Source: Arenicola marina (taxonomy: Eukaryota; Annelida; Polychaeta; Arenicolidae). From it: a stretch of 64,000 nucleotides of DNA. The notes beneath the pieces were generated by a model. That model saw only the letters and a program-made list of their open reading frames with translations, was not told the origin of the DNA and did not search any database. Location: the NCBI GenBank assembly GCA_964019135.1, contig OZ025257.1, forward strand, positions 25,466,352-25,530,351, written 5' to 3'. Shown piece by piece: positions 1 through 10,998 of the stretch (within the stretch, counting starts at the first letter, position 1; each line of letters begins with the position of its first letter). A program made the translations under genes and the position numbers.

Positions 1-1295
1 CCCCTCTCAAGCTGCCTAGCGTGCTCCTCTCAAGCCGCCTGGCGTGCCCCTTTAAAGCTGCCTGGCGTCGCCCTCTCCAGCTGCCTGGCGTGCCTCTTTA
101 AAGCTGCCTGCCGTGCCCCTCTCAAGCTGCCTGGCGTGCCCCTCTTAAGCTGCCTGGCGTGCCCCTATCAAGCTGCCTAGCGTACCCCTCTCAAGCTGCC
201 TGGCGCGCCCCTCTCAAGCTGCCTGGCGTACCCCTCTCAAGTTGCCTAGCGTGCCCCTCTCAAGCTGCCTGGTGTGCCCCTCTCAAGCTGCCTGGCGTGC
301 CCCTCTCAAGCGCCTGGCGTGCCCCTGTCAAGCTGCCTAGCGTGCCCCTCTCAAGCTGCCTGGCGTGCCTCTTTAAAGCTGCCTGGCGTGCCCCTATCAA
401 GCTGCCTGGCGTGCCCCTCTCAAGCTGCTTGGCGTGGCCCTCTCAAGCTGCCCAGCGTGTCCCTTTCAAGCTCCCTGGCGTGCCCCTCTCAAGCTGCTTG
501 GCGTGCCCCTCTCAAGCTGCCTGGCGTGCCCTTCTCAAGCTGCCCAGCGTGTCCCTCTCAAGCTCCCTGGCGTGCCCCTCTCAAGCTCCCTGGCGTGCCC
601 CTCTCAAGCTGCTTGGCGTGCCCCTCTAAAGCTGCCTGGCGTGCCCCTCTCAAGCTGCCTGGCGTGCCCCTCTCAATCTGCTTGGCGTGCCCTTCTCAAG
701 CTGCCTGGCGTGGCCCTCTCAAGCTGCCCAGCGTGTCCCTCTAAAGCTCCCTGGCGTGCCCCTCTCAAGCTGCTTGGCGTGCCCCTCTCAAGCTGCCTGG
801 CGTGCCCCTCTCAAGCTGCCTGGCGTGGCCCTCTCAAGCTGCCCAGCGTGTCCCTCTCAAGCTGCCTGGCGTGCCCCTCTAAAGCTGCCTGGCGTGCCCC
901 TCTAAAGCTGCCTGGCGTGCCCCACTCAAGCTGCCTGACGTGCCCCTTTCAAGCTGCCTAGCGTGCTCCGCTCAAGCTGCCTGGCGTGCCTCTTTAAAGC
1001 TGCCTGGCGTGCCTCTCTTAAGCTGCCTGGTGTGCCCCTCTCAAGCTGCCTGGTGTCCCCCTCTAAAGCTGCCTGGCGTGCCCCTATCAAGCTGCCTAGC
1101 GTGCCCCTCTCAAGCTGCCTGGCGTGCCCCTCTCAAGCTGACTGGCGTACCCCTCTCAAGTTGCCTAGCGTGCCCCTCTCAAGCTGCCTGGTGTGCCCCT
1201 CTCAAGCTGCCTGGCGTACCCCTCTCAAGCTGCCTGGCGTGCCCCTCTCAAGCTGCCTGGCGTGCCCCTCTCAAGCCGCCTGGCGTGCTCTCGCA
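1..1295. repeat. 23-bp minisatellite, about 56 units
   Basis: A 23-bp unit, roughly AAGCTGCCTGGCGTG followed by CCCCTCTC, repeats head to tail from the window edge to about 1295. Variants recur: GCCCAGCG for GCCTGGCG, TCTTTAAAG for TCTCAAG, and one unit shortened near 310. Because 23 is not a multiple of 3, all three forward frames stay open for long stretches and read as Ser/Leu/Pro/Cys/Ala-rich 23-residue peptide repeats. These are a by-product of the repeat and not evidence of a protein. The left end lies outside the window. A near-single unit of the same sequence occurs at about 17947-17975 in a related repeat. Confidence 0.95.
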
Positions 1296-1705
1296 TGCCC
1301 GCGATTCTAATATGAAAACGCCATCGAGATATTTGTCTTCGAGTCCGGTACAACCATCCATCACTGTTGCTGGGGATCCGGAACCGATTTATTTACACAC
1401 CGTTAGAAGCTAAGCGGTTACCACCACCTATTAGAGGTCTGGGCGCCCGCAGCGACTTGCCAGCGGGCGCCAACATCTGTATAGGTGGCACTTATACGGT
1501 TGTGTTGAAGGAGACGACCTCACGAGCCCATCTTGGTGTGTCTCCTCGATGACATCTCTGGGTCAAAGATAAGAACAGATACAGACAAGGTGGACGGGTC
1601 GCACTCCCCATGTTAGCAAGAGATAAACAAAAAGACATAACTCCATCCAGTCTTACAATACAAGTTTTTTCACATTTACCTGCACAAAACATCTCGCGAT
1701 TTTTA
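1296..1705. repeat. Dispersed repeat flanking the minisatellite (copy 1)
   Basis: Positions 1440-1605 match 18090-18262 closely. Shared blocks include CAGCGACTTGCCAGC, GAGACGACCTCACGAGCCCA and ATGACATCTCTGGGTCAAAG. The stretch 1300-1345 also matches 17978-18010 around a shared CATCGAGA-ATTTGTC block. Positions 1612-1705 match 19316-19400, sharing TTTCACATTTAC and CACAAAACATCT. The two loci are therefore copies of one dispersed element. No coding potential was recognised. Confidence 0.75.
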
Positions 1706-1779
1706 GCGAACCGATACCTTGGTTTCGGTTTATTGGGGCTGTTGTGTTGCGTATGTTTCGTATTTTTGCGTGCTAGTCC

Positions 1780-2070
1780 TTGCATTCTCGCTCTCTCGCG
1801 TTCTCATCCCCGTGTTTTCAGCGTTCTCGCGATCTAGCGATCTCACATTCTCCAAATCTCACGATCTCGCCCAGGCGTTCTCTTGATCTCGCCCTCGCGT
1901 TTTCACTATCTCGCCCTCGCGATCTCACCCTCGGGTTCTGGCTTTCCGATGTCTCGATTTTAGGGCAGCGCAGGAAGCCGTAGTCCAGCGCAAGGAATCA
2001 TAGTCGAGAGACCAGAGCCAAAGTCCAGCAACCGGAGCCAAAGTCCAGCGACCCATAATCCCAAGCCCGG
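1780..2070. repeat. Degenerate low-complexity tandem repeats
   Basis: 1780-1965 is a loose repeat of CTCGCGATCTCGCCCTCGCG-like words. 1975-2070 is a short repeat built on GGAGCCAAAGTCCAGCGA, three to four imperfect units. Neither contains a recognisable gene. Confidence 0.55.
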
Positions 2071-5019
2071 AATCACAGGACGCGCACGAAGTCTTAGCAC
2101 GCGACAGTGTTTTCTGACGTTTGCCTCCGACGGATGAGAAGGTATAAATAATGTATTGGGAAATGGCGGTTTTTTCATCATCGGGTTACAGGGTTAACGT
2201 GGGGCATGGAGAGCGGAGAACGCGATGAGAGGGTTGGGGTGGGGGGGGGGGTAGGAGTGGCTGCCTGTGAGACCGAGTCTCTTGAGAGACAGAGCGATGG
2301 GTCGATGTGTAATTTATGACTATGGAATGCAGGAACCCAGTCCGTAATGGGTATTGTGTGTCCGTTGCAGGCATGATGCGGTTCAGATCATGCGATGACA
2401 TCACGTGAACGGTAAGATCAAGGCAGCTCCAAACATAACTGATAGAAGATTATAGCTCTTATAGAAGGGAAGTACACTTGAGGACAGTTGCCATTATGTC
2501 CCATGATCGACGTGCGCGATTACATGCTGTAAGTAGGCGTATGTTGTCGAGCGAGGTGCATTATATTCATGATTAAGTGATACTACTGAAACGGCAGCAA
2601 CGATTCCAGCACATTGGTCAAGCATAAGCACTGACAGTGTTTCCGATGACCTTGTCCCGAAGCAAGGTCTCTTTCGAAGAAAAGCTCTTAATAAGGTCTC
2701 CTCAGGCTGTACTGATGATATATGCCCAATCAATATCGATCTTGTCTCTACCTACGTGACGCTGAAAGCCATCATCCCACTCTACTGTATTTCGGCTAAT
2801 TTGGGATGGAGGAATCATACCTTCGGTCGTGCCTCACTCTTTCCTCCCACACCTTCCTACTCTGGACCTAATGCACACTCCCAATTAACCTAGATAATGG
2901 TGTATTTAAGCGTTTCTTTGGTAACCGAGTTGACTTACCCCAACCATGAATATTCACTTTTACTACCGGTGTACCGGCCAACTGCATCTTTACTAAGCCC
3001 GGGGGCGTGTTATATCTCGGTCAAAACGGCGCCTTACAATTCAACGCACGAGATGATTTATCCTAGTAATATGGTCTTGCGTCAGTAATGCATAAACTTG
3101 CGTGATGGGCGTGGAGTTTGGTGGTTGGCTGAGATGCCTCAATCGACAGATCTCTCGGAACATAACTAATACACAGACTATATGGTATACCGTCCACACC
3201 ACCGCTAACTGGCTTCCTTCGTGGGGCGCCGACTGTTCGCCCACTGGGGCTCCTGCCTCCTATTTTAGGAGAGGCAAGTGCTTGACAGACCCAAGAGTCG
3301 CATAATCCCGCTAATACCCATCCATCGCACTTCGCGTGGAGAGTGGATTGTGAAACATAAAAACCAGTTATGAGAGTATTCCCTTTTATATTGGATCCAC
3401 CAATTTGTTTGAGTAACCATAATATAGTTTTGGTCGCATCTCCTCTCCCACCTCCCCAACCGGACTCTAAGGTGAATCCACCCAGAAACTAAATCCCAGG
3501 GCACTTGTCAATTTCCTGACTCTGACTTTGTTATCTGTATTCAGAGAGCTTATTCATAAACCATACGTAGGCTACGCAAATCTATTAAGTGCTAAGTGAA
3601 ACAAAACAGGATTTATTAATGAAGAAGTGGATTTTTTGCTCTAAGAATAGGTTAAAATGTATTATGAACTTGACCATTGCAGGCATAATGGGCTTCGAAG
3701 GAAAGCACTTGTAGTAAGTTACGTGTGGCTAATGAATACGACCCGAGGACAGGTTATTAATGGCCACCTGCCATTTCAATATCAGATCAATGCAATCGTA
3801 TAAAAGTTGCTGCTATGTTATGGGCACGTTTCAGAAAATCGGACGTGGGTAGAGGAGAGCTTTCTCGTATCAGTCATTCATGGGGTATCTCCCCAGGGAC
3901 CATTATTTGGCAGCCCATTATCGCTTACATCCTCCTGATCCGAGGCTTGGCTGGTGGCTTACAGGATGTGTCCAAATCTTTCGCATACAAGAGATTTCTG
4001 GGTGAATGCTTGCTTCGTCTTAAGGTGCATTTGAACTGGAGTAGTGTGGCCACGAGCCAATCAGTGAAAAATATTTTTTAATAAATATCACTGTAACATA
4101 CCTGTTTTCATCGACAATAATAAAACCGATAATAGTACATTTCGATGAGAGTAAACAGAAAGTAATCAGCAGCACCTGTGTGCTGTGAAACACAGTCAGG
4201 CATATTGTGGCGCACTCATGTTGTGTTATTGACTCCCTCCCGCGTCCAATATCTTTCCCCATGCGAAGTGGACTCCCTGCCCCGCCAGGCCACCCCTTCC
4301 ACCAGTATGTTCCACCCAAGCGACCCCCCCCCCTCCCCCACCCTGCCCCCTGTACATGTAATGGAACCCCCCTTGATAAATTAGAGAAAAACGTGTTTGC
4401 CAGTCTGTCACGTAAACCTCACGTTTCCCAGGCCATGGCCTCGGGGTCATTGCCACGCTGAAAGTGTATCCGTTTGCGTTGACACACGCTGGGGAGTAAG
4501 TCGTGGTCATTATCCAGCCCCGCTCGGTCACTGGTGAGGATAGACCTTCCAGGTTCCCGGCTGGGAAATGACGGCCCTCGCCGAGGCACCATGAACTTGG
4601 CCTTGAGACGGAAAATAGTCGTGACCGCATGCGACCCATGTCGGCCATACCCAGTGACGTGACATGTCTCCTCTCTGCCCTGAGATCACGAATGAAAATT
4701 CGCTGATCGCGTTCACCACGTGTTTCTGGCCGAAGGGAAATAGGAATATACCTCACGTTCTGTCTTCAGATGCAGGAGCATGATGTGGCTGGCTTTGGGC
4801 GTCTAGGTGTGTGTTGGGGGGTGGGGGAGTGGCTGATTGCTTGGGCATGCCATCGTTTGGCTTGGTGCCAAGATCGTTGCAAGCATCACCTTTATCAGGT
4901 CTCCAACAATTTCACGCTCGTCGCCCTTATCTTGCCACACCCGAAGCACGGATACCTCGTCACTGTCGGCCTACCTGCCGAGACTGGTCACGATGATGTA
5001 CGACCGGTATCCAAGGTCG
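2071..5019. other. No gene recognised
   Basis: Open frames here are short, overlap each other and show no family resemblance. A poly-G run lies near 2236-2251 and C-rich tracts near 4325-4350. The longest frame, on the minus strand at 4226-4756, is Gly-rich at its end only because of those C tracts. I see no RNA gene. Confidence 0.6.
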
Positions 5020-5943
5020 ACAGGTGCTGCGTCACAGCTGTGTCTGTATTGCTATGGCTTGGGATGCTTTCTGAAGTTGATGTCACTGACTATATATCCG
5101 CAGCAACATTAATCTAACCGGCGTTCACACCGACGTACCTATGAATATGATCAGAGTTAACCTCCGTATGAAATTCATCACACACTTTCATTGCATAGAC
5201 GTAAACTTGAGCAATATTGAGACACTGGACAATAGGAGTAACAGCCTGGCGGAATTCCAAAATCTGATGAATTGCAGCCATTATGAAAGGTTGATTTTGG
5301 TCACAAATATTATCAGACACATCCTGCCAGATAAACAGGATGGCCTGACGCGTTTACAGGGACTGGATGTAAGTAAAAAGAAACGTAATTATCAACATTG
5401 CTCACAATAACGTACTTAGCGATATTGATGAGTTTATTAACATATCAATGCCGGAAGAGCCTCTTCTGGAGCCGAATGTCGAGGGATTTAATATTCATAT
5501 TACTTCGATTGGCCAATTTACAGACGAATCCTGGGTGGTTTCCCTGTTCGTTGTAATATGTCATTGGGCAAAACCGAATTAACGCTGTTTCCGGGGTTAA
5601 GACCTATCGAACAATTCCTTACGGAATTGATTATCAGCCGATCAACGATCTGAGCCTGCTACGTACGCCGGACGCTTTAAGCCGACCGGTGAAACTAGAA
5701 CGTCTAGCTTTGAGTGGAAAACGCGTGTCTGCTCTGCCAAACGCTCTATGCCGCGTGCTAGCAGAACCACCACCGGAAGGCAATCCTTTGGACTCTGACC
5801 GTCATATCAGCTGGTTGAAGATGACTGAGGAAGGTGGCAAGGTCATCTTATGGCACCCGGTGACTGGCAGGGGACCAGCCAGTCTGGCGGGAACCAGTTG
5901 TCATGACGTCACCTAGAGCGACCGACACTGTCTTGGTATGAAT
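5020..5943 (+). pseudogene. Leucine-rich-repeat (LRR) ectodomain pseudogene
   Basis: Fragments in several forward frames read in order as an extracellular LRR protein. A hydrophobic signal-like stretch (AVSVLLWLGMLSEV) lies at about 5036-5085, followed by INLTGVHTDVPMNMIRVNLR at about 5109-5170, like an N-cap plus first repeat. Next come LSNIETLDNRSNSLAEF at about 5200-5265, ILPDKQDGLTRLQGLDVSK at about 5320-5382, ELTLFPGLRPIEQFLTELI at about 5576-5640 and KLERLALSGKRVSALPNAL at about 5693-5750. The C-cap-like NPLDSDRHISWLK is at about 5782-5820. The frame changes near 5105, 5375, 5545 and 5650, and a TAG interrupts the C-cap at about 5914. Both Cys of the usual C-x-C in the C-cap are replaced (Ser, Arg), each one base away from a Cys codon. 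No introns are apparent, so the parent was intronless or retrocopied over this part. LRR identity is by motif only; the particular family is unknown. Confidence 0.7.
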
Positions 5944-8900
5944 AGTATGGATGAATTGCAGCCAATTGCAGTGGGGGGGGGGGGGAGCGGGGGGGGTGTC
6001 GAATATGAATTCGTTTTTCCATACGATCTCAAGCGAACAGTGAATTTTGTTTATCGCTCGCCACAGAATGGCACAAAACCATCTTTTGGACATCTTAACG
6101 TCGGCCTTATTTGTAAACTATTTGCTTCCCTTTTCGCGTGTCCAAAGTTAAGCTTTTGAAGATAAGACATTTCTGAGTAAACGGAACTCTCTCTCCCATT
6201 GTTCCTTCTTAGCTGAACGTCATTTCCAGGATACATATTAGAAGGATGACCATTTCTTCTCAATCGTTCTTGGTTTAACGCCAACTGAATGCATATTGAT
6301 CTACTGGTTGGATATTTACCAATACAAGGTTCACTAAATCCGCCTGGTGAAAAATAATTGTAGGCGAAGTATAGCATAGATTCATCACGCGTTTTGCCAG
6401 CGACGTTGCTGATGTGACCTTGAGAAGAGCTAAGGTTCTCCCTGCGGACTACGCTGATGACGTCATGCGCGTTTATTTATTTTATTTAAAGAATAAACTG
6501 CGTAACAATAAAATCCATAACAATAACTTTAATAGAAAATATAGAAAAATATATATAGAACACTCGCAGAAAGACGTTAAGGTCAGCGCCTTGCCATGGT
6601 TCAACATCAGAGGCCATTAATAGTCATACCATGGTCCAGAATTGGGAGATATTCTTATACTGGAGATCGTGGCCTGCATGTTGATGTACACATCACAGCT
6701 TCGTAGGCGATACATCTGCCGATAGCGTCACAACAATGGGACATCATTAAGTTCCAATATGGCCACCACCTTTCTTTGTCCACCAATCTCTGTCAGATGT
6801 TGATTTCATCATCTATATAGAATATGTAGAGACGTGTGCGGAAGGGGACGCTTGGCAACCGAATCGGCCAATTGGGAAACCGATAAGTGGCATTGCCGCT
6901 CACTTCCGGTGCAGCGTGAATAGTCAAATCAGTAGTTCCAGTTGAGCGGAGGGGGGTGGGGGGGCGGCTGTGGAGAGGGGGGCCGGGGTTGTCAAGCAGT
7001 GGTGCCGTTTGAAAGTGGAAGTGGGGGTCAGGGGACTGAAAGAAGGTTGCCTATGTTACACAATTTTGAGGGACATTTTCGTCATCGGGGCATCGGGGCA
7101 TCGGCATGAGGCAATGGGATCATGGCCGGTTACGAGGTTTGTGAAATCTGGTAGGTCGTCCAATACATTGGAAAGTACCCAGCTGGTAGCTCAATAGTCA
7201 GTACCTGGCACATACAAAGGTATGTTACACAAGCTCTTACGAACATTTGGCGTAGAGCCACTCGCCATCAGACACAAATACCACTTAAGTCTATGTACTA
7301 TAGAACATGTGCAAAATGGTTCATACTCCCATGTAGGTATTTTTGTAGATTGGTTCCTCAGTATATTCGTTGCGTGATTCTAGCGATATAACAATCATAT
7401 ACAAGGAAATAGAAAAATAATCTAAAAATATTAGAAAAATCTAATAAATCTAAAAATATTAGCAAAAATTCCTTTGTTTGGGACACAGAGAGTGGCGCTA
7501 TTTTCGTTTTTTTTAAACTGGCAAATAACTGGCCGCAAATATCGCTGTTCAAAACACTATATATAAGAACTGTTTTATTTATTCTAGCACCAAATTGTAA
7601 GTATAACAATCCTAAGGTAAATTCATCACACGAGACTCAGTTTAGCCATTTGTATTTATTACCACTTTTGCCTGTAGCGAATATAACGAGGGGGGATCCC
7701 CAATCCCCAAGACTTGGGGAGAGCAATATCGAATTTCCAAGATTATGACATTTTAAAGCTAGGCGCGAAAAAGCGATCCCCCAAAATTGCTGACTGCTGA
7801 TCGCGAATAACCTGGATGCCAATTGAGGAGATCGGAAAGGGAATCCATTCCTCCATAACCGGAAGCCTAGTGACAAGGTGCACTATCAACTTAAAGTTAA
7901 CATGTTCATATTACGAAATACGAGGAACCTCGTGCACATCTATCGTTTTTAACATCGTATGGCATCAATATTCATCCCAAAACCATCAATGAGTGTACTT
8001 TTTTTTAGTAAATTATTTCTTTTGTCAGTCTCGATCTTCAGCCAAGTTGTGTTATTAATTGTCATGGAGATTTAACTGATCGACCGAGTCGACAGTATGC
8101 AGCAATCAGGCAATAAATGATCCATTTTGAACAAAAACCATTCAGTAAATTTCTGCGTGGTGACTTTCGAGTTGGTTCGAACATAATTTATTTTCTTAGG
8201 TTCGCCACGACGAGTTCGCATGTAAATGCTCACCTCAAACGTTTGTAGTCGTGGTAATAATTGAATCATCGTTTACAAGCATAAAGTGTCTGTGTTATAT
8301 ATACAACGTAAAGATATAGGAGCGCGACAGTACGTGACAAATTCATAACAAAAGTAATTAAATAATCATTCAGTCACAACAAACCTACGAGTACATTCGA
8401 TATATTTATAAACAACGCTGAATAGTACGTTATTTAAGTCAAAGGGATTGAGTTGGTATAATACCACAACGTATCAGCTTTCAATCGCCCTTTCTGCAGG
8501 AAGGGGTAATAGTTCTAGTAGTGGTGGCGAGCCGAATATGTGACACGTAAAACCGCCATCGCGTAGTTATGCAGCTCTTCAATTAGTTGAGAGGCGGCCC
8601 TCGGGGGGTCCTGCTCATGCATACCGCTTTATCACGCAATGGTTCGACGGCACTCCGGCGGCCAGCCCCAGGGACCTGCAGCCGCACACCGCATAACAAC
8701 GTAACGGGGCGGTTCATGTCTTAGAGACTCAGCTCGTCAAATACCGCCATTGACAGAAATCTTGCATATTTCGGAATAGTAACTCCGGGCATCAAGATGG
8801 TGGGGTGCATGGGTGCGAATTCATCTCGCATTTGAAATAAGCAATTATTCTGTAAATGCTGGAGCTCACCCACGCGCCCTTTCGAAAATCAAGACATGGG

Positions 8901-9810
8901 CAGGGGTACAGATAGCGCTCTGTCGTATTGGGACCCGGAGGAACCATACATTTACCCACCATCGTGACTGCACAAAACATTCCAACAATGCACAGTTCCC
9001 TCCAACATCACCCCTACCACAACTAACGTGACACCGCTTTTGTTCCCTCTAGGCACGCGATATAATAATAAACTATTCATCATGTTATCATCAGTGAAGT
9101 GATCCTTGCAGTCGGGTTCCATTAGCACCATAGTTTCCATCATAACTCGGCCTTTCCCGTCACAGCCGCAGGCGATGCAATCACACAGGAACGTGAAAGC
9201 TTTCTGCCACATCACCATTGGTAGCGTGGCCAAAACGGCTGCTTTGGGCCTAACATCATTTATCATGCGATGCTTTGCGCGCCCCCTCTCGGCGGTAACC
9301 TTGGAATACAAGTGACTCAATATCAATTTTGGACGCCTTCCTCGGGGATACACCCATATCTAGCCCGCTAATAGTTAGCTCCCCTGTGTCCCTGGGGCTT
9401 GTGGGCCACTCCCCCGAATGTTATGGGAAACTGGTAATGATTCAGTCGCAGGTTCTGCTATAAGCGGTCCCACCCCACTGACCAAACCGTGATACCCTAC
9501 CTAGTCCCTTGTGGAATCCGTGCTCCAACAGCCCAAACCCACCTTCGTCGACATTTCTAGCCACCCCTCCCCCCCCCCCGACCCACTCACCCCCGCCCCC
9601 CTCCTCCACCCCACACTCACGCCCATTAGCCAGCTTGCTGGACCCTCTCATCGGCGTTATATTTGGAGCATCCCTCCATCTTTCTCTCGTAGTGAAAACC
9701 GATGAAGTTTCAAAATAAACAGAATATGGAAACACAAGATTAAGAATAGTCTCCTAGAATATGGCACATATATCTCTGACATCTCTTTATGAGATTTCGC
9801 TGCTGCGTTA
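5944..9810. other. No gene recognised
   Basis: A poly-G run lies near 5970-5997, AT-rich DNA at 7380-7620 and a GC-rich patch at 8580-8730. The minus-strand frame 8952-9353 (133 codons, Cys-containing, LCDCIACGCDGKGRVMMET) is the most protein-like, but it matches no family I know and has no supporting neighbour. I leave it uncalled. Confidence 0.5.
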
Positions 9811-10010
9811 AACGGGGCAGCCCCGACAGCTCAGTTGGTTACAGCTGATACAACTGAGAGCCTAACGGCACGGTGATCGGTGGTTCACGCCTGCCATAGT
9901 CATGTCTGTGTTATCGCAGGATCAGCATACCATGTGTCTTTCGAAATGAGTAAGCGGTTTTCCCAGGACATACCTAACTCCACTCTACATACTCTCTCCC
10001 CATTAAGTGA
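9811..10010 (+). mobile_element. tRNA-derived SINE, family 1, diverged copy
   Basis: An A-box-like CAGCTCAGTTGG (about 9826) and a B-box-like GGTTCACGCCT (about 9882) sit about 55 bp apart, as in pol III promoters. The body after the B box (CATGTCTGTGTTATCGCAGG, then TACCATGTGTC) aligns with the better preserved copy at 17375-17600. It is too long and lacks an acceptor stem, so it is not a tRNA gene. Confidence 0.65.
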
Positions 10011-10794
10011 CCTCGCAGGTTAAAGCAAAGCTAAACAAAACATTGGGTTGATGAGAAAGTGAACGCTAAATAATCGAAATTCGATACATTGGTTTCGCTA
10101 CAAAGATTCTGGATTTTTAAATAACAGGATCCGCACCGCAGAATGAATTCACACTGGAACTTGAACACCATAAGGGAAGAGTGTGCGACGGAACTTATAT
10201 GGTTTCATTTACCGACTCTTGTAGTAGTTTGTTGCAGCTGGAATATTGTCAGTGATTGAACGACTGATCGCAATACCAATAGATGAGTGATACGGCGCAT
10301 ATGAGAGATAAAAGATATATGCTTATTAGGAACATGTACATGTTATTGCGAATTCGAATGTCATTAATAAAAACAAGAGACAAAGAAAGGGAGCATGACA
10401 TAGGGTCCCGGGAAGAAGCGTTTGTTTAAGTAGGGCGCTTTAAACAGTTGGTGCCACGCCAGAACAACTTTAGCTCATATTAATCTTCTGTGTTTCCTCG
10501 CGTATATTATCGAGCTGTAACGCCCCAAATTGTAGTAGAGCATACTTTTTCCACTTGTTTTCGCACCTACCAATTTAAATTCTGCGAGTGAGAAAAGTGA
10601 TGTCAAAGGGGAATACAAACGCATGTGCTTTTACATTGAGACTCAGATTATCTCTGCTCATTGGCTTGACCTCAACAAAAGTCACTCAACCATGCAGTCA
10701 ATACACGCCCTCGACAACCGATGTCTACCCACTGTGCCAAAGCTCGCCTGCCAATTTTTAATTTTCAATCATTTCAATTTTATCGCCACACTGG
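10011..10794. other. No gene recognised
   Basis: AT-rich sequence without a credible open frame, RNA gene or clear repeat. Confidence 0.5.
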
Positions 10795-10998
10795 GAAGGT
10801 TCAAGATGGAGAGGAGCCATGGCTCCGGGCGTAACCCCTACTCTTTGTGAAGAAAGACATAGGGCCCGTTCGTCCGGCAAAATCATTTGCACAGGTGGGG
10901 CTCGAGCCACTTACCTATCGCTTGGGCTAGCCTTGTAGCGGATTCTCTGTAATGCCTCTGCAATACCCGAACACGCTACCCACCAGACAACTAGGCAT
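10795..10998 (-). mobile_element. tRNA-derived SINE, family 2, copy A
   Basis: Read on the minus strand: an A-box region GCCTAGTTGTCTGGTGG, then a B-box-like GGCTCGAGCCCC, then a body ending in AAAGAGTAGGGGTTACG and GCTCCTCTCCATCTTGA. The same body occurs at 15772-15985 and 31757-31965, also on the minus strand. A further A-box-like TGGTCTAGCTGGC lies just beyond (about 11058), so a partial second head may be attached. Confidence 0.65.

Noticed and set aside
159-1413. Long Ser/Leu/Pro/Cys-rich open frames in all three forward frames
   Set aside because: They follow from a 23-bp repeat without stops in any frame. There is no start context, domain or frame preference.
4226-4756. 176-codon minus-strand frame
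   Set aside because: No recognisable family. The Gly-rich end comes from C tracts.
8952-9353. 133-codon Cys-containing minus-strand protein
   Set aside because: Protein-like at first sight, but no family, no conserved partner in the window and no splice or promoter context.
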